From Phycisphaerae bacterium (GTDB lineage Bacteria; Planctomycetota; Phycisphaerae; SM23-33), in the NCBI GenBank assembly GCA_016782885.1, contig JADHXQ010000011.1, forward strand, positions 1 to 64,000: DNA of 64,000 nt. Direction: 5' to 3'. Position numbers and translations under genes: made by a program. The notes beneath the pieces are model-generated. The model was not told where the DNA came from. It saw only the letters and a list, made by a program, of their open reading frames with translations, and made no database searches. Below are positions 53,088-61,631 of this stretch, piece by piece; position 1 is the stretch's first letter; each line of letters opens with the position of its first letter.

Positions 53088-53633
53088 TCATGAACAGCAC
53101 ATGCACGGACCGCCGCCTTTCCCGCGAAGACAACCGCGTCGGTCAGCAGCGGGGCATTTTCCGTTCCTGCATCCATCTCCCCAGCCCCAGCGGCAGCGCT
53201 GCATTCGATTCCGGGTTGCCCGGACCCGTTCGGACATCAGGCCCATGAGCCTGGCGCGCTGCTGAGGTGAGAGGTGTTGGCGCACTTCCATGATGTGCTC
53301 GGCGACGCGGCGCTCCAGGGCGTTGTGCGCCAGCATCATCTTCTCGACCTGCGCCATCACCGTCTCCCGAGCGGCGCCGGAGTCCTCCAGCAATTCGGCG
53401 AGCCTGTCCTGCTCGGCGTCGAGTTTCATCGCAAGTTCGCCGGCCTCGCCGCGGAAGTTCGGGTCCGCCTTACCGATGGCGGATTCCTGCTCGGCTGACA
53501 GATCAAGCAGGTGCGACATCGGCGGTCTTCGCCGGGTTGTCGCCGCGGTGTCCGGACCGCGGGCGTATAGGAACGAGACGATACCCGATGCCAATGCTAC
53601 AATCAGTATTACAAGCGTCGTGAGATTTTTCAT
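53088..53633 (-). CDS. Spy/CpxP-like periplasmic metal-sensor protein with Cys-rich tail
   Basis: 181 residues, last gene of the sigma-factor operon. An N-terminal anchor (LVILIVALASGIVSFLYA) is followed by a helical domain with the LTxxQ-like motif LSAEQESAIGKADP and LSPQQRARLMGLMSE, typical of CpxP/Spy/ZraP and heavy-metal-resistance proteins. The last 40 residues contain seven Cys (RCRWGWGDGCRNGKCP, RRGCLRGKG, GPCMCCS), a strong candidate metal or redox-sensing tail. The start overlaps the anti-sigma gene stop. No zinc-finger array of known spacing is apparent. Confidence 0.82.
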   Translation of the reverse strand: MKNLTTLVILIVALASGIVSFLYARGPDTAATTRRRPPMSHLLDLSAEQESAIGKADPNFRGEAGELAMKLDAEQDRLAELLEDSGAARETVMAQVEKMMLAHNALERRVAEHIMEVRQHLSPQQRARLMGLMSERVRATRNRMQRCRWGWGDGCRNGKCPAADRRGCLRGKGGGPCMCCS

Positions 53634-54100
53634 TGTTCTTTCTCCCCGGATTCCTTTGTCGCCGCCAGCACGTATTCCGAGAGGCCGGCCGGCGTACCGG
53701 ATTCAAACGTATCGAGGTAAAGTGACGCGGCCGCCTGCTGCTTCAGGTTTCGGGCAGCGGCCGATGGCTCGGGACGATACGACCGCCCGGCTGCGTATCC
53801 GATGGCGGCGGCAAGGACGATCGATGCCGCGGTTTTCAGTGCGACCAGGGCGAACCTTCGCCATGCCGACGGGCAGCGCATCCCACGTGAGCCCGCGGCG
53901 ATGACTATCCGCTCGCTGATGTCTCTGCCGGGCCGAATCGTCTCCCATTGGCCCAGGACTTCCCATGTGTTAACCAGTTGCTGATTCAGTCGCCTGCACG
54001 ATTCACAGGCGGCGAGGTGGTCCTCGGCTGCGGCTCGCTCATCCGAACCGGAATGCCCGCCGATCAAATCGAGCAATTGTGCTTCGGTAAGGTGTTGCAT
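53630..54100 (-). CDS. Transmembrane anti-sigma factor (zinc-finger type)
   Basis: 156 residues. The N-terminal zf-HC2 domain has DHLAACESCRRLNQQL (His-x3-Cys-x2-Cys). A transmembrane helix (LVALKTAASIVLAAAIGYAAG) near residues 84-104 is followed by a short periplasmic tail. It should hold the adjacent ECF sigma factor inactive at the membrane until a signal arrives. ATG 54100 lies 55 bases downstream of the sigma gene, and its stop overlaps the Spy-like gene. All three genes form one unit. Confidence 0.88.
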   Translation of the reverse strand: MQHLTEAQLLDLIGGHSGSDERAAAEDHLAACESCRRLNQQLVNTWEVLGQWETIRPGRDISERIVIAAGSRGMRCPSAWRRFALVALKTAASIVLAAAIGYAAGRSYRPEPSAAARNLKQQAAASLYLDTFESGTPAGLSEYVLAATKESGEKEQ

Positions 54101-54155
54101 TATCGATCCCTTTGCATGTTAAACGTTCGCAATCTCAATATCCTGCAAGTAATTC

Positions 54156-54650
54156 CTATGATTCTTCCATCAGCTTCGACAGCGATTTTCGGAGATTGGC
54201 ATATGCCCGCACCAGCAGCGACTCCACCGCCGGCTGCGACCAGCCCGTAACCTCTGCAATGTCGCGATGCGAAAGGCCTTCGTAGCGGTGCAGATTCAAC
54301 ACCGTTTTCTGGCGATCCGGCAGGTCTGCGACGGCCTGGCGAATGATTTCCACCCGTTCGCTCGCTTCCAGCGGGTCCGGGACGCTCCGGACGGGTAAGT
54401 CAGCATCTTTCGACAGCGCCGCCGGGGCGCGTTTGGACCGGCGCATCGCGTCGAGGCACAGGTTAACCGCAATTCGATACAGCCATGTTGAGACTTTCGC
54501 CTTCGGTTGATACTTGCCCGCCGAATGATACACGCGCAGAAATACTTCCTGGGCAACGTCTTCCGCAAAATCCCAACTCCCCAGGGTGCGATAGGCCAGC
54601 GCCTGAATGTTCTGCTGGTGTCGGCGGACCAGTTCGCCAAGGGCGTCCAT
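54156..54650 (-). CDS. ECF-type RNA polymerase sigma factor
   Basis: 164 residues from ATG 54650. Region 2 is seen as QALAYRTLGSWDFAEDVAQEVFLRVYH, STWLYRIAVNLCLDAMRRSKR, and region 4 as LPDRQKTVLNLHRYEGLSHRDIAEVTGWSQPAVESLLVRAYANLRKSL. Codons upstream of 54650 continue a normal ECF opening (SDTDLVKAIGSGDMDALGELV), back to about 54710, where only non-ATG starts (ATT 54710, CTG 54713 or 54707) precede an in-frame stop. The true start is therefore probably upstream and non-ATG. A GGAAAC element at 54767-54772 could be its own -35 site. Confidence 0.85.
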   Translation of the reverse strand: MDALGELVRRHQQNIQALAYRTLGSWDFAEDVAQEVFLRVYHSAGKYQPKAKVSTWLYRIAVNLCLDAMRRSKRAPAALSKDADLPVRSVPDPLEASERVEIIRQAVADLPDRQKTVLNLHRYEGLSHRDIAEVTGWSQPAVESLLVRAYANLRKSLSKLMEES

Positions 54651-54976
54651 ATCACCGGACCCTATCGCCTTAACGAGGTCGGTATCGCTGTTGATTTCTT
54701 CTGGCAGAATCAGGCCTTTCCGCTCTGGGGTTTTCGAGTATCAATATCATAACGAACCGAGCACTTGTTTCCAATGGATGGGGCAATATGCATGTTCACC
54801 TTGAGAATCTCGGATTAATTCCAAAAAGCGCCAAAACCGACCACAGGTAAAGATGCCTTGTGAGCGTTTAAGGGTAAAAAGGATTCCGAGGTCCGGGACT
54901 CCAGTGTTTGGAGGCTCGGCGGCCTCGGGAAGAACACGCAGTCACGGCGACTGCATTGCATGAGGAGATCGTTACC
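54651..54976. other. Divergent region between the sigma-factor operon and the next secreted-protein gene
   Basis: About 325 bases, of which 54651-54715 is probably coding for the sigma factor N-terminus. A possible minus-strand promoter, GGAAAC (54772-54767) and a TATGATA-like sequence 16 bases downstream, would lie about 30-40 bases before the extended sigma start. Otherwise no gene is seen. Confidence 0.4.
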
Positions 54977-55363
54977 ATGAAGAAAACTCTCACCCTTACT
55001 CTTGTAGTATCTCTGGTCCTATGCCTCCTGGCGGTGGATGCTTACAGCAGGCGCGGAGGCGACCCATCTGACGGCGTGGTCATCATGATTTCCCCCAGGA
55101 CGCTGGTTCTCGACTCTGCCGGCGGCGCCGCCGTGACGGTCCACACGAACCTCCCGCTGGGTTCAGTGGATCGCAGCTCGATTGAACTGAGCGGTATCCC
55201 CGCACTTTTCACCTTTGCCGACGACAGGGGCAATCTTGTAGCGAAGTTTGACGACGCGGTCGTCAAGTCCATCGTCGCTCCGCCTGAGGCGACCCTCACC
55301 CTGACCGGCGACAGGCTCAACGGACCGCCGTTCGCCGCGTCCGAGACCATCAACGTCAGGTAA
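54977..55363 (+). CDS. Small secreted protein, Ig-like
   Basis: 128 residues: signal peptide (KKTLTLTLVVSLVLCLLAVDAYS), then a beta-rich domain (VVIMISPRTLVLDSAGGAAVTVHTNLP; VDRSSIELSGIPALFTFADDRGNLVAKFDD; ATLTLTGDRLNGPPFAASETINVR). The pattern resembles a single Ig- or cohesin-like sandwich. Start ATG 54977 has GAGGAG nine bases upstream; longer in-frame starts precede this site. No family assigned. Confidence 0.65.
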   Translation: MKKTLTLTLVVSLVLCLLAVDAYSRRGGDPSDGVVIMISPRTLVLDSAGGAAVTVHTNLPLGSVDRSSIELSGIPALFTFADDRGNLVAKFDDAVVKSIVAPPEATLTLTGDRLNGPPFAASETINVR

Positions 55364-55444
55364 CGGCGGACTTAACCGGCCCGATGACGGAAACGGCGGC
55401 CAGTAATAAATCACGCATCGCTCAGGGCAAGCAAACCCGGGATT

Positions 55445-56152
55445 TCAGATCGGGCGTCGCCGGCGCTTCAACAGCAACGGTAGGGCTGCGGTCATCAGGA
55501 TCATGGTCCCCGGTTCGGGAGCGCCGATGTAGAAGGTCAGGTCCTTGGCGCCCTGGTAGTCCGCACTGCCGGTATGGATGCCCGTACCGCGCCCATAGGG
55601 GCCTTCGGTGGTGTCGCCGGCGAGGCTGAACTGGTAATTGTTTGCGTGGTAAGGCGGAGTGAGCAGGCCGACGGAGTAAATCTGTCCGGCGGTCAGGGTG
55701 CCCAGCGAAGCAGTCTCGGCGGGGGTCAGCGTGATGGTAATATAGCGATTACCGGTAGCATCGAACGGACCGCCGGTGACCGTGATGTCGGGACCGCGCT
55801 GGGTCGTACCGGCGGCGAAGTCCTTACCGCGATGCAGCCGCAGAATAAAGTCCGCGGCCGGCTCGGCGGCGCTATTGCGCGGGTCCGTGGCGGCGCGGAA
55901 CGTTATCGAGGAGAACCAATAGTCCGACCCGCCCGCGCTACCGTGCGTAAACGACTGGCCGTTGGGGAGAGACTTGTCGGAAACCTTCAGATACATCCCG
56001 GTGGCGCCAGTGTCGTTCCAGGCATCGGGAAGGTACGTACCAGCAGCCGGGGGCGTGGGACTGGTGCTGATCGTAGCGGCTGGCGCGACGCTGCCTGCGC
56101 CCAGCAACAGACAGGCAGACACGGAAACCACAACGATACTCCGTAAAAACAC
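55445..56152 (-). CDS. PEP-CTERM sorting-domain protein (second)
   Basis: 235-residue exported protein with a signal peptide (VFLRSIVVVSVSACLLLGAGSVAPAAT) and a beta-sandwich central domain of the choice-of-anchor type (WFSSITFRAATDPRNSA, ADFILRLHRGKDF, YITITLTPAETASL). It ends in a C-terminal sorting signal: APEPGTMILMTAALPLLLKRRRRPI. The start is a GTG at 56152 with AAGGAG six bases upstream; no ATG precedes the signal peptide in frame. It is isolated from the other PEP-CTERM gene at 8418, and no exosortase is in the window. Confidence 0.82.
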   Translation of the reverse strand: MFLRSIVVVSVSACLLLGAGSVAPAATISTSPTPPAAGTYLPDAWNDTGATGMYLKVSDKSLPNGQSFTHGSAGGSDYWFSSITFRAATDPRNSAAEPAADFILRLHRGKDFAAGTTQRGPDITVTGGPFDATGNRYITITLTPAETASLGTLTAGQIYSVGLLTPPYHANNYQFSLAGDTTEGPYGRGTGIHTGSADYQGAKDLTFYIGAPEPGTMILMTAALPLLLKRRRRPI

Positions 56153-56643
56153 GAGCCTCTCCTTGTCCAGGACGAGCAATTCCAGACGAGCAGCAAGCGA
56201 GCAAACTGACACGGCCGTAATAGCATACCACGATACACCGTTTGCGACAAAACAATTCTTGTCCGGATTTGGAGATTCGTTTTCGAGCGATACCACACAG
56301 ATACGCCCGGATCGGTTGGTTTTCGAGCAAGCGAAAGGCAACTGGCTCGGCCGGGGCAAGTGTCACATTTGGTTCACAGGTCTCAGCCTTTCAGGCTGCA
56401 CAACTTAACGGGAAAAACTTCTTTCAGATTTGCACAACTATGTATTCGCCAGAAAAACTAGTCACACCCGTGCAAAGGTCGGGTTAATATATCCGTGACA
56501 TACGTGACATCTGTGGTTTAAACGAGGGCGGACCGTCTTCGTCTTGCGACTGCGTCGTAACACGCTGCTGACTGTGAGGACGGGCGGATGAAAGACTGTG
56601 CCCCATGTAAAGAGACGCAATATAAGAGTCGAGAGTATCCACA
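56153..56643. other. Intergenic region between PEP-CTERM gene and zinc-ribbon protein
   Basis: About 490 bases. No gene is seen. It contains a small hairpin CAGCC-TTTCA-GGCTG (56384-56398) and the divergent promoters. Base composition is less GC-rich than the neighbours. Confidence 0.4.
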
Positions 56644-58569
56644 ATGATTGAGTATAAATGTCGATTCTGCGGTACAGACATGGCATCCCCGGAAAGCAGG
56701 TCCGGCGAGATGGAGCAGTGCCCCGAATGTGGAAAAGCACAGGCTGTGCCCGTCGCGGCAGACGGGGACGCGGCGGGGCTCTCGGCGGCGAATTCAACAG
56801 AGGACCTCTCGGATGTCACACAAACCTGCCCCCGCTGCCACAAGTCCTTGTCGATAGCGTACACGCCAGGCCGCGAGCTGTCCTGCTCGTATTGTGTGGC
56901 GAAGCTTCGGATAGCACCGGACAAATCCGTGGTATCCATCCCGGATGATTCCAGTGAGGCCCCCCCGGATGGAACCGAAACTTGTCCTGACTCCAACGAG
57001 GCGTCTCAAAGCGACATGGAGCCCCCGCCGCCGAACCCTGCGACTGTTATATACGTCAAAGCGATCATTTTGAGCGTGATACTGGTCCCTGTAATCGCAA
57101 CAGCGATCTACCTGGCTGCAGGTGGAGGCCGTTCCGGCCGAAGGCGATTCGACGAATGGGGGATACGCTTCTCCGCCCCGCCCGGCTGGAACAAATGGAC
57201 TGGCAGTAAGGAGTATCAGGCCGTCGAGATGTTGCAATCGCAATTGGGCGGAACCGGCAGGCACGTCACTCACGCGGCCCTGTGGGAGACTCCTGACAAG
57301 CGTGCCGTTTTTGTTGTCGGAATGTACCGGGCCGCTTCCGATGAGTACCTCCAATCATTGCAGAGCAGTGAGCGGAACCACATGGAAGCGGAGCAGCGGA
57401 GAGGCAACGTCACAAAAATCCATGAACTGGCGATAGTGAACGTTGGCGGTCGCGATGCTGTGAAGTCCGACACGGAGAGAAGCAGCGGCGTGCGCAGCGA
57501 ATGCTATTACTTACCGGACACACCCAACGTGGTGTGCATTATGATGCTTGCCCGTAGAAGCTCGGAGTTTGGCACGTATCACGAACAGATCAAAGGCTCC
57601 CTGGCGGGCTTGTCGATCGGCTCCCGCCGCTCAGACAGGGATGTTCGCGATCCTGATGACGCCGGCGAGGCCGGCGAGTTCCCCACGCTCACACTGGCCC
57701 TGATATTGGCGTCACTGACCGCATTGCCGGTGCTGGCGCGGATGGGGCGAGTCAGGTCTTGTGAGCCTAAGGTGCGCGGACTGATTGCGCGTGATCAAGC
57801 GGATTATCGCGTTCGCAGGCTGCTTGAAAAAGCATTTGGCCGATTTCCTGACACGGCTGTGGGTCGGCGTGTCGCCAACTGTGCTCTTTTCTTCTTCTTT
57901 CCGCTGGCGATCGTGCTGGGGTATCTCTGCAGCCTGGCTTCACTTCACTTCGGATGGTGTTGTCTCGCCGGCGTGGTTCTGGGTGGGGTGTCGGCCGGGT
58001 TCTTATCTGATTGGATATCTCAAATATCTGACGAAAGGATGACGCTGCGCAAGCTCAGAGCACGCTTGCGGGAAGAGTTCCCGGAACTATGGCACAAACT
58101 TGCGGCATACTGGCGCCAGAGGTCCATGAAGGAACGCCAGGAGCAGCTCGAGTTCGAAAAGAAGGCCGAGGAATTCTGGGACGGCTTTTCAGGCGAGAGT
58201 CTGCGCAGGAGCCAGGAGCAAACACAAAATCCCGGCGCGCAAGGCCTCATCGACATGTGGCGCCAGATCAATCCAAACGGGGCGGTGTTTATCAACGGCG
58301 AAAAGGTTCCGTCCGGCCTTCCCAGCATTCCCGAACTCGATGCGGCAGCCAGGAAGATAGCAAGCATGGCCACTAACACAGATGCTTCAAAGGCCTCCGG
58401 TCTGTATCCGCACGAAACAGAGATCGCGGCAATAGGGAGAGCCATTAACGCGTCTCATGGGTTCAAAGGCATGCAACATGTCTGGACGGTCCTCCGGAAA
58501 CTGAAAGGCCCGGGACCGACAAGCGAACTAACACGAATATGGAACGGAATTGGAAAGTGGCAATCATAG
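56644..58569 (+). CDS. Multi-pass membrane protein with two N-terminal zinc ribbons
   Basis: 641 residues. Two zinc-ribbon units lie at residues about 5-30 (CRFCGTDM...CPECGKA) and 62-85 (CPRCHKS...CSYCVAK). A first transmembrane helix (IYVKAIILSVILVPVIATAIYLA) precedes a domain of about 180 residues (WGIRFSAPPGWNKWTGSK...). Two to three further helices follow near residues 345-460, and the rest is a helical, cytoplasmic-looking tail (LRARLREEFPELWHKLAAYWRQRS). No family recognised; relatives with a zinc ribbon next to membrane helices are common in planctomycetes. Isolated gene. Confidence 0.72.
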   Translation: MIEYKCRFCGTDMASPESRSGEMEQCPECGKAQAVPVAADGDAAGLSAANSTEDLSDVTQTCPRCHKSLSIAYTPGRELSCSYCVAKLRIAPDKSVVSIPDDSSEAPPDGTETCPDSNEASQSDMEPPPPNPATVIYVKAIILSVILVPVIATAIYLAAGGGRSGRRRFDEWGIRFSAPPGWNKWTGSKEYQAVEMLQSQLGGTGRHVTHAALWETPDKRAVFVVGMYRAASDEYLQSLQSSERNHMEAEQRRGNVTKIHELAIVNVGGRDAVKSDTERSSGVRSECYYLPDTPNVVCIMMLARRSSEFGTYHEQIKGSLAGLSIGSRRSDRDVRDPDDAGEAGEFPTLTLALILASLTALPVLARMGRVRSCEPKVRGLIARDQADYRVRRLLEKAFGRFPDTAVGRRVANCALFFFFPLAIVLGYLCSLASLHFGWCCLAGVVLGGVSAGFLSDWISQISDERMTLRKLRARLREEFPELWHKLAAYWRQRSMKERQEQLEFEKKAEEFWDGFSGESLRRSQEQTQNPGAQGLIDMWRQINPNGAVFINGEKVPSGLPSIPELDAAARKIASMATNTDASKASGLYPHETEIAAIGRAINASHGFKGMQHVWTVLRKLKGPGPTSELTRIWNGIGKWQS

Positions 58570-58589
58570 CAATGCCTTGGGGATAAACC

Positions 58590-58626
58590 GGGTCAGAACT
58601 GCTCTGTAGAAAAGCTCTGACCCCAT
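58590..58626. repeat. REP-like inverted repeat with GGGTCAGA/TCTGACCC
   Basis: Stem halves 58590-58597 and 58616-58623 form a palindromic unit. The 13-mer GCTCTGACCCCAT at 58614-58626 recurs exactly at 60415-60427, and a related GGGGTCAG occurs at 5202. This is typical of dispersed REP elements linked to Y1-type transposases. Confidence 0.5.
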
Positions 58627-58813
58627 TGGTTCCTGACCGGCGTACTGTCGGCCGCCATTCACGATTAAGGATGCATTCTCTTCATATCTTCAGTATTTAC
58701 AGGCATCGGTAGCGCGGGGCGTTGCTTAACTGATAGCTGACAGCGACCTGACGTCATGTTATGATGCCAGACGCACAATGAACATTCTTCAACCTTCAGG
58801 AGAAAGGGCCGCT

Positions 58814-60250
58814 ATGAGACATCTGCCCGCCAAACCGTTTGAGTTCGCGACTCGCCACGTTTGTGTGATGATGATCGCCCTTGCCATTATCAGCCCGGCG
58901 GCGATGGGCGCCAAACCCAATCGCTTCCTGCTTCTGGACGGGCGCATCGTCGAAAAAGCGGACAACGCGAAACTCGTCGTCGGGACCGTCGAGAAACACC
59001 AGGCCAACCCGCTCTTCGGCGAAGACAAGCCCTGGGAGATGCGCTTCGACAACCTCTACGGAAACATCATCTACGATCGGGCCGAAAAAATATACAAGTG
59101 CTGGTACAGCCCCTTCATCATAGACGCGCCCTGGTCGAGGAAGTGGACCGTTGAAGAGCGTCAGAAGAAGCGATACCGCAGCGGACGAAGGGAAATGGGC
59201 ATCTGCTACGCGACGTCGAAAGACGGTATCGCCTGGGTAAAACCGGAACTCGGACTGATGGATTACGACGCGGAGAATCGCTCGAAACGCGGCTCGGGCG
59301 ACAAGAAGAACAACATCGTCCTTCGCGGCCCGCATGGGGCGGGCGTGTTCAGGGACGACCGCGATCCCGACCCCAAGCGCCGCTACAAGACCATCTACCA
59401 GGGCCTGAGCGTCAGCTTCTCTCCAGACGGGCTCCACTGGTCCAAAGCCCAAAAGTGCCAGGGCGTCCGCGTCGCGGGCGATACGCACAACAACGCGTTC
59501 TGGGCGCCGACGCTCGGGAAGTATGTTGGCATCACGCGTACCTGGGGCCGCCCCAAGGGAAGGCAGGTGGCGAGAATCGAAAGCGACGATTTCGTCAAGT
59601 GGACCAAAGAAGTGGTGGTCCTCGAAGGGCTCAGCAATAAACAGCAGACTTACGCCATGCCGGTGTTCTATCGCTGCGGCGTCTATATCGGACTGATCGC
59701 TATTTTCGACATACCGTCCAACCGAGTGTGGACGGAGTTGGCATGGTCCGCGGACACGAAGAAATGGAACCGCGTTTCGCCCGGCACGCCGCTGATCCCC
59801 TGCTCGGAGAAGAAACTCGACTACGATTACGGATGCGTGTACCCCTGCGCATACCCCGTCTTCCTGAAAGATGGAATCCGCCTCTATTACGGCGGGAGCG
59901 ATTACCTGCATAACGGATGGCGCACCGGTTTTCTCTGCCTGGCGACCCTCAGGCCCGACGGATTCGCCGGTTACGAGCAGGAAGACCAGAGCAAGCCGTC
60001 GATCGTCACGACAACCGCAATCCCCTACTCCGGACAGGCTCTTCAGATCAGCGCGGACGTGGCGAAATCCGGCTCGATCAAAACCTGCGTCGTCGACGCC
60101 GGCGGGAAAGTCATTTCGGAGGCGCAAACGATCACGCAAACAGTAACTGACGCCCCACTGAAACTGTCGAAGAAGATCACAACCGACAATATCCGCCTCC
60201 GCTTCGAATTGAGAAACGCCAAGCTTTACTCATTCAGCTTTGGCGATTGA
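58814..60250 (+). CDS. Exported five-bladed beta-propeller protein (GH32/GH43-like)
   Basis: 478 residues with a signal peptide ending AMGA. Blade motifs include NLYGNIIYDRAEKIYKCWYSPF, ICYATSKDGIAWVKPELG, YQGLSVSFSPDGLHWSKAQ, FWAPTLGKYVGITRTWG, ELAWSADTKKWNRVSPGTPLIP and IRLYYGGSDYLHNGW, as in GH32, GH43 and GH130-type proteins. I cannot place the catalytic acids unambiguously, so glycosidase activity is not certain. ATG 58814 has GGAGAAAGGG upstream; an ATG twelve codons earlier is disfavoured. It is upstream of a lipoprotein gene. Confidence 0.8.
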   Translation: MRHLPAKPFEFATRHVCVMMIALAIISPAAMGAKPNRFLLLDGRIVEKADNAKLVVGTVEKHQANPLFGEDKPWEMRFDNLYGNIIYDRAEKIYKCWYSPFIIDAPWSRKWTVEERQKKRYRSGRREMGICYATSKDGIAWVKPELGLMDYDAENRSKRGSGDKKNNIVLRGPHGAGVFRDDRDPDPKRRYKTIYQGLSVSFSPDGLHWSKAQKCQGVRVAGDTHNNAFWAPTLGKYVGITRTWGRPKGRQVARIESDDFVKWTKEVVVLEGLSNKQQTYAMPVFYRCGVYIGLIAIFDIPSNRVWTELAWSADTKKWNRVSPGTPLIPCSEKKLDYDYGCVYPCAYPVFLKDGIRLYYGGSDYLHNGWRTGFLCLATLRPDGFAGYEQEDQSKPSIVTTTAIPYSGQALQISADVAKSGSIKTCVVDAGGKVISEAQTITQTVTDAPLKLSKKITTDNIRLRFELRNAKLYSFSFGD

Positions 60251-60284
60251 ACGCTGACCACATCGGACGTTGATTGCTACGGTA

Positions 60285-60336
60285 AAACCGCTTGCGGTTT
60301 AGCGCGTCGTTGCTTTATCGTCATCCCGAAGGGATG
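60285..60336. repeat. Two adjacent hairpins after the propeller gene
   Basis: AAACCG-CTTG-CGGTTT at 60285-60300 with a stable CTTG tetraloop, then CATCCC-GAA-GGGATG at 60322-60336. Neither has a long T-run. They may work as a weak terminator or be dispersed palindromic repeats. Confidence 0.45.
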
Positions 60337-60414
60337 AAAGGTCAGGCGCGTGCTATACAGATCGTTCGCACCCCCCGTCGACACACAAGAGAAGACGCCT
60401 TATTAACTATTCAC

Positions 60415-60427
60415 GCTCTGACCCCAT
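60415..60427 (+). repeat. 13-mer GCTCTGACCCCAT, second copy
   Basis: Exact match of 58614-58626, in the gap before the lipoprotein gene. Part of the same REP-like family. Confidence 0.6.
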
Positions 60428-60516
60428 ATGTCGCGGAACGATGGTTTTGCGGGCGTTTTCGGATTTCTTATTTCGTACTGATCGGTATGGGGGTTGTGAA
60501 CGTTATATATTGTGGA

Positions 60517-61566
60517 ATGTCACACATCTGGAACCCTACATCATGCCGAACCTGCGAACTTATGCCGCTGGTTGCACTTCTCGTCGCATTGTTCATGTTG
60601 TACGGATGCGGGCCTTCGCGCCAGGAGCCCGTCGAACAACCTGAAACGCGCAACTCGCCGCCCGCCACCCAAAAAGCCCAGCCAAAAAGCAAACCCGCGC
60701 CGTTCGTTCCGAAACCGATCCGCATTTCCGCAGCCGGCGCCGTTGATTTCGATATCAACTGGCCGCCGAGATCTCTGACGCCAAGCAAACCGTCCAGACG
60801 AAGCCTGCTGACGGGCCAACTGCTCCTACGGGGCGACACGTCACAAAAGACCGATCCGAGAATATTCATCACGCTAGTCCTCACCCGCCCGCACACCACG
60901 GACGCCGACAGAGAGTTCTGGAACTCCGAAACCACCTTCAGACAATACAAGAACTGGATGCCATACGTCCGAGGCCGGGACGCTGATGAGGGCCAGTGGC
61001 TCTGGCCGAACCTGGCGTGCCTGTTCAAAGCCCGAGGGACCGAGCGTGTAGAGCGTTACGGCGGCTGGGATCGAGGCCACAAGGCGGACAATGATTTCGG
61101 CGGAGTGCTGATCCGCAAATACGACGCCTCAGGCGCCACCGAATCCGGTAAGCCGCTGGTCTCAGGCGATTGGCGCGCCGTCGGTGACAACGACGCGGGG
61201 CTCTTCAATGTAGCTCACTCCGCCGAGTCGAACACTTTCACGCTGCACCCCGGCGACATCGACAGGCCATGCCGCGGACGAGCCAGGGTCTGGTTCATCT
61301 ACGGGGACTTCATGACCTGGCGACCACCATGGAAGTACGCGAGCGGACCCATGAAGGGTCGTCCGCTGAAAAAAGAGTACGCCGGCGGAATCATCGCGCA
61401 ATTCCGGATCGACTGGACCTGCGCCCCCGGCCGCCCGTTCGAGTTTACGGTAACCCCCGAAACGCCGCGCGACGACACGGGTTTCGACTGGATAAAATGG
61501 GTCGCCAGAAAAACCGAATGGGACACGCCAATAGCCCGCCCAAGACTAACCGACCACATAAAGTAG
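60517..61566 (+). CDS. Lipoprotein of unknown function
   Basis: 349 residues from ATG 60517; the N-region MSHIWNPTSCRTCEL precedes the hydrophobic stretch MPLVALLVALFMLYGC with lipobox L-Y-G-C. A Pro/Lys-rich linker follows, then a beta-rich domain of about 230 residues (FDINWPPRSLTPSKPS; IFITLVLTRPHTTDADREFWNS; ARVWFIYGDFMTWRPPW). No family recognised. The frame stays open upstream to about 60292 but lacks a signal-like start. Convergent with the PQQ-like gene at 61632. Confidence 0.68.
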   Translation: MSHIWNPTSCRTCELMPLVALLVALFMLYGCGPSRQEPVEQPETRNSPPATQKAQPKSKPAPFVPKPIRISAAGAVDFDINWPPRSLTPSKPSRRSLLTGQLLLRGDTSQKTDPRIFITLVLTRPHTTDADREFWNSETTFRQYKNWMPYVRGRDADEGQWLWPNLACLFKARGTERVERYGGWDRGHKADNDFGGVLIRKYDASGATESGKPLVSGDWRAVGDNDAGLFNVAHSAESNTFTLHPGDIDRPCRGRARVWFIYGDFMTWRPPWKYASGPMKGRPLKKEYAGGIIAQFRIDWTCAPGRPFEFTVTPETPRDDTGFDWIKWVARKTEWDTPIARPRLTDHIK

Positions 61567-61631
61567 GCACCGCCGAACACCTTTTTTGTGTCCTTTGAAG
61601 TGTCGTCGCAGGCGCTCCCGCCGCAAGTGAA

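Noticed and set aside
60292-60516. N-terminal extension of the lipoprotein to 60292
   Set aside because: The extension lacks a ribosome site and would put a hydrophilic stretch before the lipoprotein signal; it overlaps repeats in the spacer.
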